Assembly (NCBI GenBank): GCA_038503065.1
Contig: JBCAMK010000019.1
Location: 744,001-808,000, forward strand
Source: Paragyromitra xinjiangensis
Taxonomy: Eukaryota; Ascomycota; Pezizomycetes; Pezizales; Discinaceae
Direction: 5' to 3'
Length of the DNA stretch: 64,000 bases
The notes under the pieces: generated by a model
Seen by the model: the letters and a program-made list of their open reading frames with translations, nothing else
Database searches by the model: none
What the model was told of the DNA's origin: nothing
Part shown: positions 24,094 to 35,769 of the stretch, piece by piece
Position numbering within the stretch: the stretch's first letter is position 1
Layout: every line of letters begins with the position of its first letter
Translations under genes and position numbers: made by a program

Positions 24094-25925
24094 ATGGATA
24101 GAGCTCTGGACGACGTCGTTAGAGAGCGCTCGGTAATCCCTTCTTCCTCAGCCCCCCGGCCACCCATCGCCAGAATCTAAAAAGAAGGTCGATAAACTGA
24201 TACACGACGAACGACGATAGCAGAAGCGTGGAAGCAGCAACAGCGGTGGCGGAAACGGAAACGGAAACAGAAACCGCCGTAGAACTGATCGTCGGGGCGG
24301 CGTCAGAAAGGTAAGTCTTCCCCACGCCTTTCTACACATACCTTCTCTACACCTACATCACACCACATCACACGTCCATTCATGGCAATATCACCGTCAA
24401 TCATATCGAACACAAGAAAAAACTAACGTGCTATCGTAATGTCTCTAGCCACAGGCGTGTTACCACCACCTCCTCCTTTGAACCCTCCTCCTCCTCCTGC
24501 TCCTCCTCATACATCTCCTCCTCCTCCTCCTCCTCCTCCTCCTCCTCCTCCTCTCCTCCCTGTGCTGCGTGTCCTCCTATGATACATCTTAGTACTCCTA
24601 TCTCCCCCTGCTTCTTCGCTCGGAAAATATTAAACTCAATAATAATATACGAACGAAGAAACACCGTACGGGCCAGGAGAGGACTAACGGAAGCACAATA
24701 TATTTTATATATACGCTATATCTTACACTACCATCCGTTCGCATGATATAATAATTCAAGATTCAACCTGGCTAACATTACGTCTCTTTCGTCCTTTGGA
24801 ATTGACAGACTGGCAATCCGCGAGGCTACAGTGATTCCCTGTTGGTCCCCGTTTTCGTCTCAATCTGCTTTGTTGTTGGGCCAGGGAGAACTAACAGACC
24901 AGAAACAGCGCATGGGTACACGATAAATACGAAGGCGATGCTTCCAGCGGCGAGGTGTTCAAACGCGGCGGATCGGCGGACGCTCGTCTGTCATCACAGA
25001 CCTCCTTCGTGTGAGTTTTGGGTCTCTTTTCAATCATCTAGATAGGCTTTAATGTGGTATATGTAGACCCCCCGGCGCAGGAAAATTGAAGGTGGAGAAT
25101 ATACACTACGAACTTGGGCACGAAGAACTTCTAGTATACTCCCCTCCTGCGCCAATATCCCCCCTAGCATAGTAGCTAACAGGCAAAAATAGGGTCTATT
25201 TGAACGTCAAGGACCCGTCTCAAAACTCGACTTAATGTACGACCGCGCCGGCCGCTCAGAAGGCGTAGCATTCGTAATTTACGAGCGTGAAGAAGACGCC
25301 AAGCGCGCCGTGCAGGAATTCAACGGCGCGAACGCAAATGGTCCACCCTTCCCTCCCACCCCAAAAGCCTGATCCTAACACTTCCCATCTAGGCCAACCC
25401 ATTCGCCTCACATTCATCAAAACCCCCACCTCCTCCAAATCCCTCTTCGACCGCATCAAAGCCCCCTCCGAGGAACGCTCTGCCAGCGAACCCATGCGGC
25501 GCGGTGGCTCCGGGCGTCGTGATGCCAAGTCCTCTCCAGGCCCCGATAATCGCCGCGACCCGACGCGCCGTCCAACCCCACCCGGCATTGACCGCTATGT
25601 CCCGCCCGAAAGGCGACGTGAACGACGCAGCGCGGATGAGCCAATACGGGGTGGAGAAAGAAACAGAAATGGACGCGATGGAGGTGCAAGGAGTGGTGGT
25701 GGAGGTGGGGGCGGCGGAGGGAATGGCGGCGGAAGAAGGGGAGGCGAGAATAGGGGTTCGGGCGGTGCAAGGAGTAGGAAGACGGTTGAGGAGTTGGACG
25801 AAGAGATGAATAATTACTTCGCGGAGGCGGGAGCTGAAACTGCGCCGGCTGCAACTGGGGATGTTTCGGCGGTGGCTGCAGTGGCACCGGCAGTCGTGGA
25901 GGAGGACGAAGAAATGATCCTTTAA
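24094..25925 (+). CDS. YRA1: Yra1/Mlo3/ALYREF mRNA export adaptor
   Basis: This is a REF-family RNA-binding adaptor that couples TREX to the mRNA export receptor. Exons 24094-24132, 24221-24310, 24809-24844, 24898-25010, 25067-25133, 25193-25340 and 25393-25925 give about 341 aa. It opens with the family-type MDRALDDVVRERS, then an Arg/Gly/Asn segment (QKRGSSNSGGG). The RRM runs from GKLKVENIHYELGHEELLGL through KLDLMYDRAGRSEGVAFVIY to NGANANGQPIRLTF. A basic RGG-type region with poly-Gly follows, and the C-terminal helix is RSRKTVEELDEEMNNYF. Intron 2 is 498 nt, against 52-88 nt for the others, and contains a pure CTC/TCC tract. The exon 3 donor (GTCCCC at 24845) is weak, so exon 3 edges are uncertain; the RRM and C-terminus are firm. 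Confidence 0.87.
24470..24560. repeat. CTC/TCC triplet tract inside YRA1 intron 2
   Basis: A near-pure (CTC)n microsatellite lies within the long intron. On the minus strand it gives a poly-Glu reading frame that is not a gene. Confidence 0.9.
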
Positions 25926-27086
25926 ATCATAAGCACCGGTGTTACAGGGTGGCGGAGGGTAGAGATGCTTTGAAGAAGTATGCGTGGATCTCTCTCTGAT
26001 TCAAATTGGGCTTTTATGCTTTTCTTTTCTTTTCTTATCCGCTACCGTCTCATCTGCAAATCCTTTTACTTTCCTCTTGGTGATTTTTTTTCTTCCTCGT
26101 CCGCTTTATCCTAATAATCTCTTGATCACAAAAAAAGGGGGAGGAATGGGTGGTAGAATAAGTTTGGTTTTTAAAAAATAAAAAAACTAGTGTGTGAATA
26201 AGGTTGGTACAATGAATCAAAAAAATTACGGGAAAAATGGTCTACCCCAGTGGTTCATTCCTTATCCCTACCGCTCCCTACACACACTCCCGAGCATAAT
26301 AAGGAGTCTGTATTAATAGTACACAGTATTAATCCGCTGTCAAGAACCTGCCTAGTATCATTAGTGGTACTGTCTAAGATCCCCTTGTTATTTGTATCCC
26401 ATTGGGATTTAGCCCTTCGGGGTGTTAAGATGTAGTTGTCAAAAACCCGTTCTGAGATGGAAAATTATAAATAGATTAACTACAAAGCCATTCCGATAAC
26501 AGGGCCTCATCAGCCATCCTCCCGACTACTGGTATTTATAGGTTTTATCCAGCGTCCGCCTCCAACAATAGTCTAATTTGTTCCTTTGACATTCATCACG
26601 AGTAATCACTCGGCTTTTATCCCCAAAGGAAAGGCTCGCATAAGATTGGTTTACCTTACTTTACCTTTACTACAAGTCTAAGTTACCAACATTTATCCTT
26701 AATTTATGCTTGTTGCTCTTGCGGCGGGCTCACTGCCCTATCCAGAACCTTTCCCCCATATTTTTACTTTATCGGAACTCTTGCTTGGTGACTTCTGGTC
26801 AGATACCACAAGCCTTAGATTTCCCTTGATTAAGCTCATAACTACACGCATCTTAAAAGGATTGAGTAGGAGCAGGCACAGATTCTTGATGAAACACACG
26901 AGTTTCGGGGTATACGCTTCGTCTTATTTGGTATTATGTGCCCGTTTGCTTCGTTTACTGCGATCTTTAGCAAGCGAATAAATATCTATCTACAATTAAA
27001 TACGAAAAACCTACATGACCACACTGGGGACAAAAGGGCTTATAATTGTCATGTAAACAATACTCTCCCCAGCCATATACACATCT
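25926..27086. other. convergent intergenic region, no gene seen
   Basis: This 1.2-kb AT-rich stretch lies between the 3' ends of YRA1 and IVD. Small frames here lack protein character. Confidence 0.45.
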
Positions 27087-28533
27087 CTAGATCACCTGAT
27101 CCGCATACTCCTTATTAAAGGCCCTTCCTACTACAATCTGCCTAACCTGTGTTGTACCTGCACCAATCTCATACAGCTTCGCGTCCCTCAGCAGTCTCCC
27201 TGCTGGGAGCTCGTTAATGTACCCATTTCCACCCAAGCACTGGATTGCATCCAGCGCGCACTCCGTCGCACGATCACTTGCAAACAAGATCGCTCCGGCA
27301 CAGTCCTTTGTCTCTATTGTACCTTCATCAACGGTACGTGCTGTAGTGTATGTGTAAGCACGCGCAGCAGACAGTTTCGTGTGCATGTCAGTCAGCTTGG
27401 CTTGGATGAGCTGGTTGTGGGCAATAGGAACGCCAAACTGCTTCCGCTGGTGCACGTAAGGGAGGGTTACGTCGAGGCAGGCTTGCATGATGCTGTGAGT
27501 GTTAGTGAGATCTCACTAATGGCAATATGAGGGAAATATACCCAACAGGCCCAGCAGAGAGTACAAGACGTTCCAGATCAAGTCCTTCCATGAGAACCTT
27601 GACACCACGATTTGTTTCACCGAGTTGGTTCTCGAAAGGAACAAACACATCCTCGAAGATGAGCTCACCAGTGTTGGAACCCCGCATGCCGAGTTTGTCA
27701 AGTTTGCGTGCACAGGAGAAACCCTTCATTCCTTTCTCGACGACCATGGCGGTTATGCCCTTGGAGCCTTTTGTGGGTTCAGATTTGGCGTAGACAACAA
27801 CCACGTCCGCGTCTGGGCCCTGGGAAGGATTATTTACGGCCAATTACAACGATAATAGGGTTAAACTTACGTTTGTAATCCACATCTTAGTTCCATTTAG
27901 AAGCCAACCTCCGTCCACTTTTTTGCAAGTGCTCTTCATGCTCACCACATCACTGCCGGCAGAGTGCTCACTCATGGCCAGAGCACCAACCTTCCCTCCA
28001 GATATCAGCCCCGGGAGGAATCGTTCCTTCTGCTCCGCGGTTCCATTCAGTGTGAGTTGATTTACGCATAACTGTGAGTGCGCCGCATAGGAAAGTCCTA
28101 TACTTCCGGAGGCTCTAGATAACTCTTCCATGACAACGCAATGCGCCTGGTAGCCGAGTTCTAGCCCACCATATTCCTCTTCTGCCGTGATGCCGAGGAA
28201 GCCCGCCGAGCCGAGCTTACCCCACATTTCATTTGGGAAGGCATTGGTTTTATCAACGGAAGCGGCGAATTCCTCGGGGATTTCACGTTCTAGAGGGGTA
28301 TTAGCTACTCATTTATGAAGTATGGGACAAACAAAAGAGAGAAGGACGGAGGGCCTACTTGTAAACTCGCGAACCCTCTCTCGTAGCTCAACGAGATCTT
28401 CGGAGGTTGGGGGCTTGAAGTTAGGGGTATGTTTTGTGGAGACGAATCGGGAGCATAGCAGTGGCCTGGAGAAGGCAATGGGGAGAGTTTTTCGAGAAAG
28501 CAGCGAACGGGATAATATAGAAAAGGACGACAT
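27087..28533 (-). CDS. IVD: isovaleryl-CoA dehydrogenase, mitochondrial
   Basis: This FAD flavoprotein oxidises isovaleryl-CoA to 3-methylcrotonyl-CoA, the third step of leucine catabolism, in mitochondria. Exons 28533-28359, 28289-27871, 27819-27542 and 27492-27087 give about 425 aa. The first about 35 residues are basic and Ser-rich ([17 protein letters not shown]), fitting a mitochondrial presequence. Family blocks are present: [72 protein letters not shown] and [11 protein letters not shown]. The catalytic Glu typical of IVD is in [14 protein letters not shown] (about residue 281). The C-terminus is [19 protein letters not shown], lacking the alternative Glu of short-chain relatives, which supports IVD. 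It faces MCC beta, the next pathway enzyme, across 283 bp. Confidence 0.96.
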
Positions 28534-28816
28534 GACAGCAGGGATATCAAGTAATTAACAGTGAATTAGAGAAGATGCAGAGGAGAAGAGAAGGATTCGA
28601 GTATTTCTACTTTACGGATTAGGAAGGAATGAGACTTGTATGCAGTGTCGTCACGAGGCTGCGGTTATCGTCGGGAAAGAACAGAAACCCCCACAACTCT
28701 TGGAGTTTCTCCCTCTCGCCTATCCTCAGCTCTGTAGGTACTTCTCCATCCCCTCTAATACTTCTCCGTCTCTCTAATTCGTAATAGCCGCCCTCTATCA
28801 CCATCTACAGCTCTCA
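28534..28816. promoter_or_regulatory. shared divergent promoter, IVD and MCC beta
   Basis: Only 283 bp separate the two start codons, so the promoters must overlap or abut. The centre carries two CGG triplets seven bases apart in CGGTTATCGTCGG, a spacing that some Zn2Cys6 regulators use; this is suggestive only. Co-regulation by leucine or isovalerate is inferred from gene pairing. Confidence 0.65.
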
Positions 28817-30901
28817 ATGCTGCCCCTCCATCGATTTAGAGCTTCCCTGGTTCGCATACCTCGGCATATCCCTTTGTCCACTCCTCTGCTCCGACGAGCT
28901 ATCTCAGCCCACTCCCACGCACATTTCGAAAAGGCCGTTTCCGTGCTACCCACAGTAATCGATACCTCGTCTCTAGACTACAAGCAGAATGTCGAGCAAA
29001 TGTCCGAAATTATGGCATCGCTGCGGAGCCTGCATCAAAAGATAGCTCTCGGGGGTCCTGAGAAAGCCCGTGGAAAACATCTGGCCAGGAACAAGATGTT
29101 GCCTAGAGAGTGAGAACCATTTCTACTTTTAAGGTCGAGAACTGGAGCTTACATTGGCACAAAAGCCGAATAACAGCTCTCTTGGACCCAGGATCTGTGT
29201 TCTTGGAATTGTCACCTTTGGCGGGGTATAAGCTATATCCTGGGGAAGACATACCTGCTGGCGGAATCGTTACTGGGATCGGTAGGGTTTCTGGGGTTGA
29301 ATGCATGATCGTTGCCAATGATAGCACGTGAGTGCCCTTCCTCTCTTAGCCGTGGTTGACACCCCCGAATTCGGTGATCGAGATCAATTGACTTCCAGCT
29401 AAATCCTCAATTTTCACAGGTGCAAAGGCGGAACCTATTACCCAATTACCGTTAAGAAGCATATTCGTGCCCAAGCCGTTGCGCTTGAAAATAGGCTACC
29501 GTGCATCTACTTGGTAGATTCTGGTGGAGCGAACCTTCCGCACCAGGCCGATGTATTCCCAGACCGGGAACATTTTGGGAGGATTTTCTACAACCAGGCT
29601 AGAAGTGAGTTTTCAACGAAATGGATAAGGAAACCCCAGACTGACAGGAAGCAGTGTCATCTCAGGGAATCCCTCAGCTTTCCGTAGTTATGGGACCTTG
29701 TACAGCAGGGTAAGTGATTCTATTTCATGGACACTTCTATTTTACGGGGTTATGGTTAAAACCGTATGTTCTAGTGGTGCCTATGTCCCCTCCATGTCTG
29801 ACGAATCCATCATTGTTCAAAACTCTGGAACAATCTTCCTTGCCGGGCCACCCCTTGTCAAAGCTGCAACTGGCGAAGTCGTAACAGCAGAAGAACTCGG
29901 TGGTGGTGAACTCCACTCCAAGATCTCTGGTGTGACAGACTACCTTGCTGTTAATGATGCGCACGCCCTCGTACTCGCCCGCCGTTGCGTTGCGAACCTC
30001 AATTGGCCAGAATCGATTGCCCCCACCAAAGCAGAAGGGGTCAAGGAACCATTATATGACCTAAAAGAGCTAAACGGCATTGTGGGGACAAACCTAAGGA
30101 AACAAGTTGATGTGCACGAGATTATTGCTAGAATAGTAGATGGGAGCGAGTTCTCCGAATTCAAAGCCAACTACGGCACAACGCTAGTCACAGGTAGTTT
30201 CCATCATAACCCATCACTCACTATCCCTAACCCTGTAACTAGGCTTCGCCCGCATCCACGGTTACCCCGTTGGTATCGTTGGTAATAATGGTATCCTCTT
30301 CTCCGAGTCTGCACTGAAAGGTACACACTTCATCCAACTGTGTGCGCAACGCAACATCCCTTTGGTATTCTTGCAGAATATCAGTGGGTTCATGGTTGGC
30401 AAGGACGCAGAAGCTGGCGGTATCGCAAAAAACGGCGCAAAGCTTGTGAATGCCGTAAGTTGCGCCGATGTTCCCAAATTTACGGTTGTGGTGGGCGCGA
30501 GCTATGGGGCGGGGAATTACGGCATGTGTGGAAGGGCGTATTCGCCACGGTTTCTGTGGATGTGGCCAAATGCAAAGATTGGTGTGCGTTCTTCTTTCTC
30601 TCCACCTACATATCGGGCAAGAATTTCCTTCTGTCCTGTGAACTTGACTGACGACCAACTATAGGTAATGGGTTCTGAGCAGCTTTCTTCCGTCATGGCA
30701 ACGGTTGGGAAAACCGTTGATCCTGAGCTGAAAGACCGTATAGATAATGAAAGTGAAGCCACATTCTCCTCTGCGCGGCTATGGGATGACGGGGTGATCC
30801 CACCGGAAGACACAAGGAAGGTATTAGGCCTGGGGCTGAGAGCAGCTCTGGGAGGGAGCGTGGAGGAGAAGAGTAGTAAGTTTGGGATTTTCAGGATGTA
30901 A
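28817..30901 (+). CDS. mccB: 3-methylcrotonyl-CoA carboxylase beta subunit, mitochondrial
   Basis: This is the carboxyltransferase subunit of methylcrotonyl-CoA carboxylase, which makes 3-methylglutaconyl-CoA in leucine breakdown. Exons 28817-29109, 29166-29327, 29420-29604, 29655-29709, 29775-30193, 30243-30583 and 30665-30901 give about 563 aa. The N-terminus is Arg-rich without acids ([20 protein letters not shown]), consistent with mitochondrial import. Markers are [109 protein letters not shown] and [20 protein letters not shown]. The end matches the family ([20 protein letters not shown]). All junctions hold frame. The partner alpha subunit lies at 43995-46449. Confidence 0.96.
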
Positions 30902-33900
30902 AATATTATGAAAGTGACGTCATGAGATCTATTGTGAATAATAATCCAATACCAGCAAACCCAAGTCTTAGAATAAAACGATACTTTCACCCAGAAAAGG
31001 AGCCGTGGGTATAGGAAATCCGCAACCCCAACTACTCCAACTCTTTGCAATTTCTGGACCTAGATTGCCACAAAATTATTGCACATCACCCCCACATCAT
31101 TTTCAGGCCCTTCGAGCCTGCACCGCGCCCACAACTATGCTGGATTCGAATCGGAAACTGAGTTGATGACTGGCAGTTACGACATGAGTAAACAATAAAA
31201 CAGTGGTCTATAAGCCGTCGATCACAATTTCATTTTATTATGAAAGTAGGACGGAATTCTCTGAAATCCATATCTTGCATCAAAAGATCCTATCAGCCAG
31301 CTCAAAGTAATCGTCACGCTCAGGAAGCCATAAGCAACCACCCGACTTATGTCAGTATTATACGCCAATGCTGGTAAGAATTGTGACTGGGTATGGGATA
31401 TATATTATCCCAGAAACAAGAATATATACATGGATCATTACTGATCACTCGGCACAGTACCAACCAGTCTCTCGATACTCCCTTCGGCAAGGACAACGAC
31501 ATCACTACTTTACCAGGTTCTCTGACTACTAGATGAATTTCAGACCACCAAGGGCTTGAAGGTACTTCGAGAGAGAGAGATCATCCTTCTATAGTCCCAA
31601 TCGATACCATTTCCTTCCTGTTCGGTCCCGCCTCCGATCCCGCTGCATCCGGCAGAAGCTTGCATATACATACACCGATTTCTTAGCCGTGGCCACCGGT
31701 AACCTTAAGAAGGTCAAAGCCGCTTAACAATGCGTAACCATGAGATTTTACTCATCTTCCAGCCCCTAATATCGACCATAACCCAGGTGGTTGGATGTAC
31801 TTAATGGAATCGTCGTCGTCATCATCGGCCCTTAATATCCCTCCTCTTACATTACCAGATCTGAAGACACGAATCGATGGATGTCGCAGCATGCGATGGA
31901 TTTCTAACAGCTGTGTCATCTACCAATCTTTACCGCCAGCTAGCCTCCTATTCCTTCCCTTCCTATTGGCCTCCATCCTTTCTTTTGGAGGTTGGGTGAA
32001 GATCCGCTACTTAATTTGAAATTGCCACCATTTCGTCCAGACCTCCGCGATACAACATATAGATGACACTCTCCTTCTCATTTTTGTCCCTTATTATCCA
32101 CTCCTTGCTGAAGAATGCATATTAAATGGTACTGATATCTTAATGGTGCCATGATTCCCGAGGAAGGTACTGCCATCAACAAGCTACACCTCTGCACCGA
32201 GATCCCCTGAAAGCTCAATGAGATTTTTTACCGCTTCCGCCACTGCAAACACAGCCTCTATCACTAAATTCAACACACTGATGCCCCTCACCCAGCTACT
32301 GGAGTGTGTAAGTTAGTTCGTGCCACAACCCCAGCATTCCGTCTATAAGGACGGGTTGCTGAGTAATGACGAGATTGACGGGACGCTTTACCACAGATTA
32401 CTACAATCCAAGAAGATAGAGGCAAACCCATAGAAGTGAAACTCACCGGAAATGGTTTGGTTAACGCCCGAAAAATCCCTTCATTGTTTAGTACTCCCTG
32501 AACGGAATATAGGTACCCTATGCAGCCTATTATTTCGTACTTATCATAATTAATACGTACCTGCCCTAATGGAAGAATGCAGTGGGATGATGGGGTCATC
32601 CCGCCCGATTTGGTGAAGTATTCCTATGTATTCCCCTAAATGAATGACTGGATGCACCCAACGAACCAGCCACCTATACCACACGAGCAATCAACACATG
32701 ATATCGATTACGCCATAACTTTCGTTGCATGCGATAATCTTGTACCCAGAAATCAATGAAATTATGATCCAAAAAAAACACATGATATCGATCGATACAC
32801 CACCCGCAAACTCTGCCAGGCCAAGGAGCCCACATACACCAGGTGCCTCACTTCTCAAAGACGGCCAGCTAATCACCCTACCCATCCATAAGAACATTTT
32901 GCTTGACGGGTGGATTGCGCAGAACTAGTTGGTATAAAATTATAATGGGAGGAAAGTATCCCTTAAAACAGTAGGGGTTATGCAGGAATCAGTGATTACG
33001 CTTTCTAGTAATTTCTTTTTCCAATTCACACAGTATCTGACACTCTGCACACATAGAGGCTCGGATGCACTGATCTACTTCTAAAACAAATGAAGACAAA
33101 TGGGTGATCAGATCGAAAGACATCCCTATAATAATTTTCTTCCGCATTCGCTCTAAAGCCTATGAAACTGTCCCAGCAACCATTGCCACGGCCACCATCT
33201 GGCTTGGATCCCTGAGTTGGTTGTCTTACTCTCATTACGCCACCAAATCTCAATCTCAATCTCTCGAAAAGGGATCATCGTCCAGTCGACCAGTTTCTTC
33301 GGGAAAAGTCTCGGAAGTGGAGAGTAGTGAGGTAGTCTATATCACTCAGCCGAGTGATGAATGGTGGGCCCCTCGCGCAGATATCTACCACCTTTCAGGG
33401 GCTGGAATGCTATCATACTTAGCTGTCTAGCGATTTGTGGCGGTGCGCCGAGGGAAGGCAGCACAACATCGCGTAGACCACCACAGCTAAAGGACTTACC
33501 AGGAGATGTATGCCTAGGCAAAAGCTGCAACCTGCAGTCACTCTACCCCATGGGGACAAAGGCATACAGGTAATATGACCTTAACTACAGATCCATTGCT
33601 AAGATACAATAGGATCACCACCCTTTTCACTCCTGAGAGAAAAAGGTGACTGTACCAGTTCGTCGGATGGGATGAACCCACCCCACAGCCCTATCCGTAA
33701 GGAGATTTGTGATGAAGCGGAACACTGTAAGCGCATCTTGCAGCTAGTATTTAGAGTATGACCTGAATATCGACTAATACGCGTTTAGGGATCCCACTCT
33801 TGGCATCTCTAGCTTACGGGTTTCCCTCTACGACTAGCCTCGGCCATCAACTACGGGTTCTATGTGCTGCATTAGACGAATACTATCCACTTTAAACCCA

Positions 33901-35769
33901 CAGGAAAGGGAATAGTAGGACTCCACACTAGGATTGGAGCTAGCTTCTACCTTGAATAGGGTTATAATAAACTCTACGATATATCGACGCCTGCCCTAGA
34001 CCCATTCGATAAAAACTAACGGAGAGAAATCCTCCTGTCAAGCGATGGAGTTGATCCAATGGCATGGCCAGTGCGGTCATCAAATTTCGGTCTGATGGAG
34101 ATACAATTCAGAGGATGAAATCTAGGTCAAGGATTCAGAGACAGATAATTATTTAGCCTTAATGGGGGAAGTATACTAGGTGAGCTGAATTTTGTGGAAG
34201 AATCTCATCACGGATCGAAATGGGTCCCTGGGATAAGCAAAAATGTCTAGGAACTAATATTTGTGAAGAAAAGTGGTGATGGCGTGGATTCATTGTATCA
34301 GCCAAGTTTGTTGAAACCATTTTTCTCCCCGGCTAGTCGAAGGGACCTGAAATTTTACCAGTATCACAGCACCTGGTGAAAGTAGCAAGTATTTGGAAGC
34401 GAAAAGAGCTTGTTCGCCGCTCCCGTAGACCGTGAACATGGGCCTAGCCCTCCCCCATCACAACCCACGATGCGGACGGGTCGAAAAGCACAAGCTCTGC
34501 TACTCTGCCAAACCATCAGTAATCACTCCCACGGGCCCGGGAATATATCCGGTCATCCGAAAATCGCGTATGCCTAATTCCCACATCCGCAACATTCTCT
34601 CTCTCCAAAGACATCTCCAATTTGGCACGTTTCTTCTTCCGCTCAGACCCATCCGCGCCCTGAAGAGGGAGTTTTAAAGTCTTGCTTTGAATCAACTCAA
34701 TTCAATTCCTCTCCAGTTTGCCCGAATGCTGTTTAAGCGCAAGACACCACGCACACGCACATAAGAAAAGAAAAGAAAAAATGACTCCTTCATCTCGCTT
34801 CCATGGCGGAGTGTAGTATGGTGTAGGGTGTCCAACCAGCTGGGTAACCTGTGTCTAACCCAAGTAATCGAGCGTTTCCGTCGACCAGACTCCTGGGACC
34901 CAAACTTGGCCACACTGCCGCTGCACGGGTGCAAGAACCATCTGAGGCTCCACTAGATGAGGAAATTAATCAAATCATTGCCTTCTGCAATCAATCGCTG
35001 TGCCTCCGCTCTGGTCTCTTCTGATCTGAGATGAACGACGTCGTTGTGGGCACATACGCCTCCCAACTACCGACAAAGTTCAAGATTGCGGGAATATCCA
35101 CGCGATGTGACGTTGGTAGTATCAACATATTTCGACTGAGTTCGAGAGCGCACGAGTGTCCGCTACTCTACCCCGGCTATTTCCATGCACCATCCTCGAT
35201 ACTGTGCCGCACGCCTGCAATGATATACTTGTAACCTCATGCCCACGGACGTCCCAAGAACAAGAAATTCGGTCAATGGTGTTTTTAGCACCCGTAGTAG
35301 ATCCTTGATAAGAGTGACAGTTTCCACCCACAGCGTGCAACAAAAAAAAAAAAGACTCAAAATTTCCCCAACCTTCGGCTTAATACAAAGCGACAAACCA
35401 AACAACAAAAAACAATTGGGTAACCCAAGTCAAATACAGTCGACGCCAGTGATCGCCAATAAAAAAAAGCCCCTATAGTCAGCGCCCCTCTGATCTTGTC
35501 CTTTACCCATCCTTGCACAGTATCCCTCTCTTTTCCATATGGCGCCGAAGGAAAAATGTATTTACAAAACAAATTCAAATAAAAAAGAAGAGAAGTACTG
35601 TAGCAGCTTCTCCGATAACGGGAATAGGGGAAAGGCGAATGGTAAAACTTTAAAAGGAAAATATGTCCGGCGGGCGTCAGCAAAATAAAGTAAAGATCCA
35701 AACTCAAATATAAACCCAAGTTCAATCCAGAATCCAAAATCCAAAATCCAAAATCCAAAATCCCCCAAT
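30902..35769. other. 4.9-kb gene-poor region
   Basis: No gene could be assembled. The longest frame (33104-33430, 108 aa) has no recognisable domain. A short direct repeat ACACATGATATCGAT occurs near 32695 and 32779. An A12 run is at about 35341, and a 7-bp tandem repeat lies near the RSR1 3' end. The region may hold decayed sequence or an unrecognised non-coding transcript; nothing visible supports either. Confidence 0.45.
35734..35761. repeat. 7-bp tandem repeat, four copies of CCAAAAT
   Basis: Four perfect head-to-tail copies end about 10 bp past the RSR1 stop codon, in its 3' flank; partial copies extend on both sides. Confidence 0.9.

Noticed and set aside
24431..24664. Minus-strand frame with a long Glu run
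   Set aside because: It arises from the CTC/TCC microsatellite in YRA1 intron 2 and has no conserved part.
31100..31170. Possible tRNA T-loop (GGATTCGAATC)
   Set aside because: No acceptor stem or anticodon arm could be folded around it. The same applies to the similar motif near 54768.
33104..33430. 108-aa frame in the gene-poor block
   Set aside because: No domain, signal peptide or splice partner was seen; composition is close to random.
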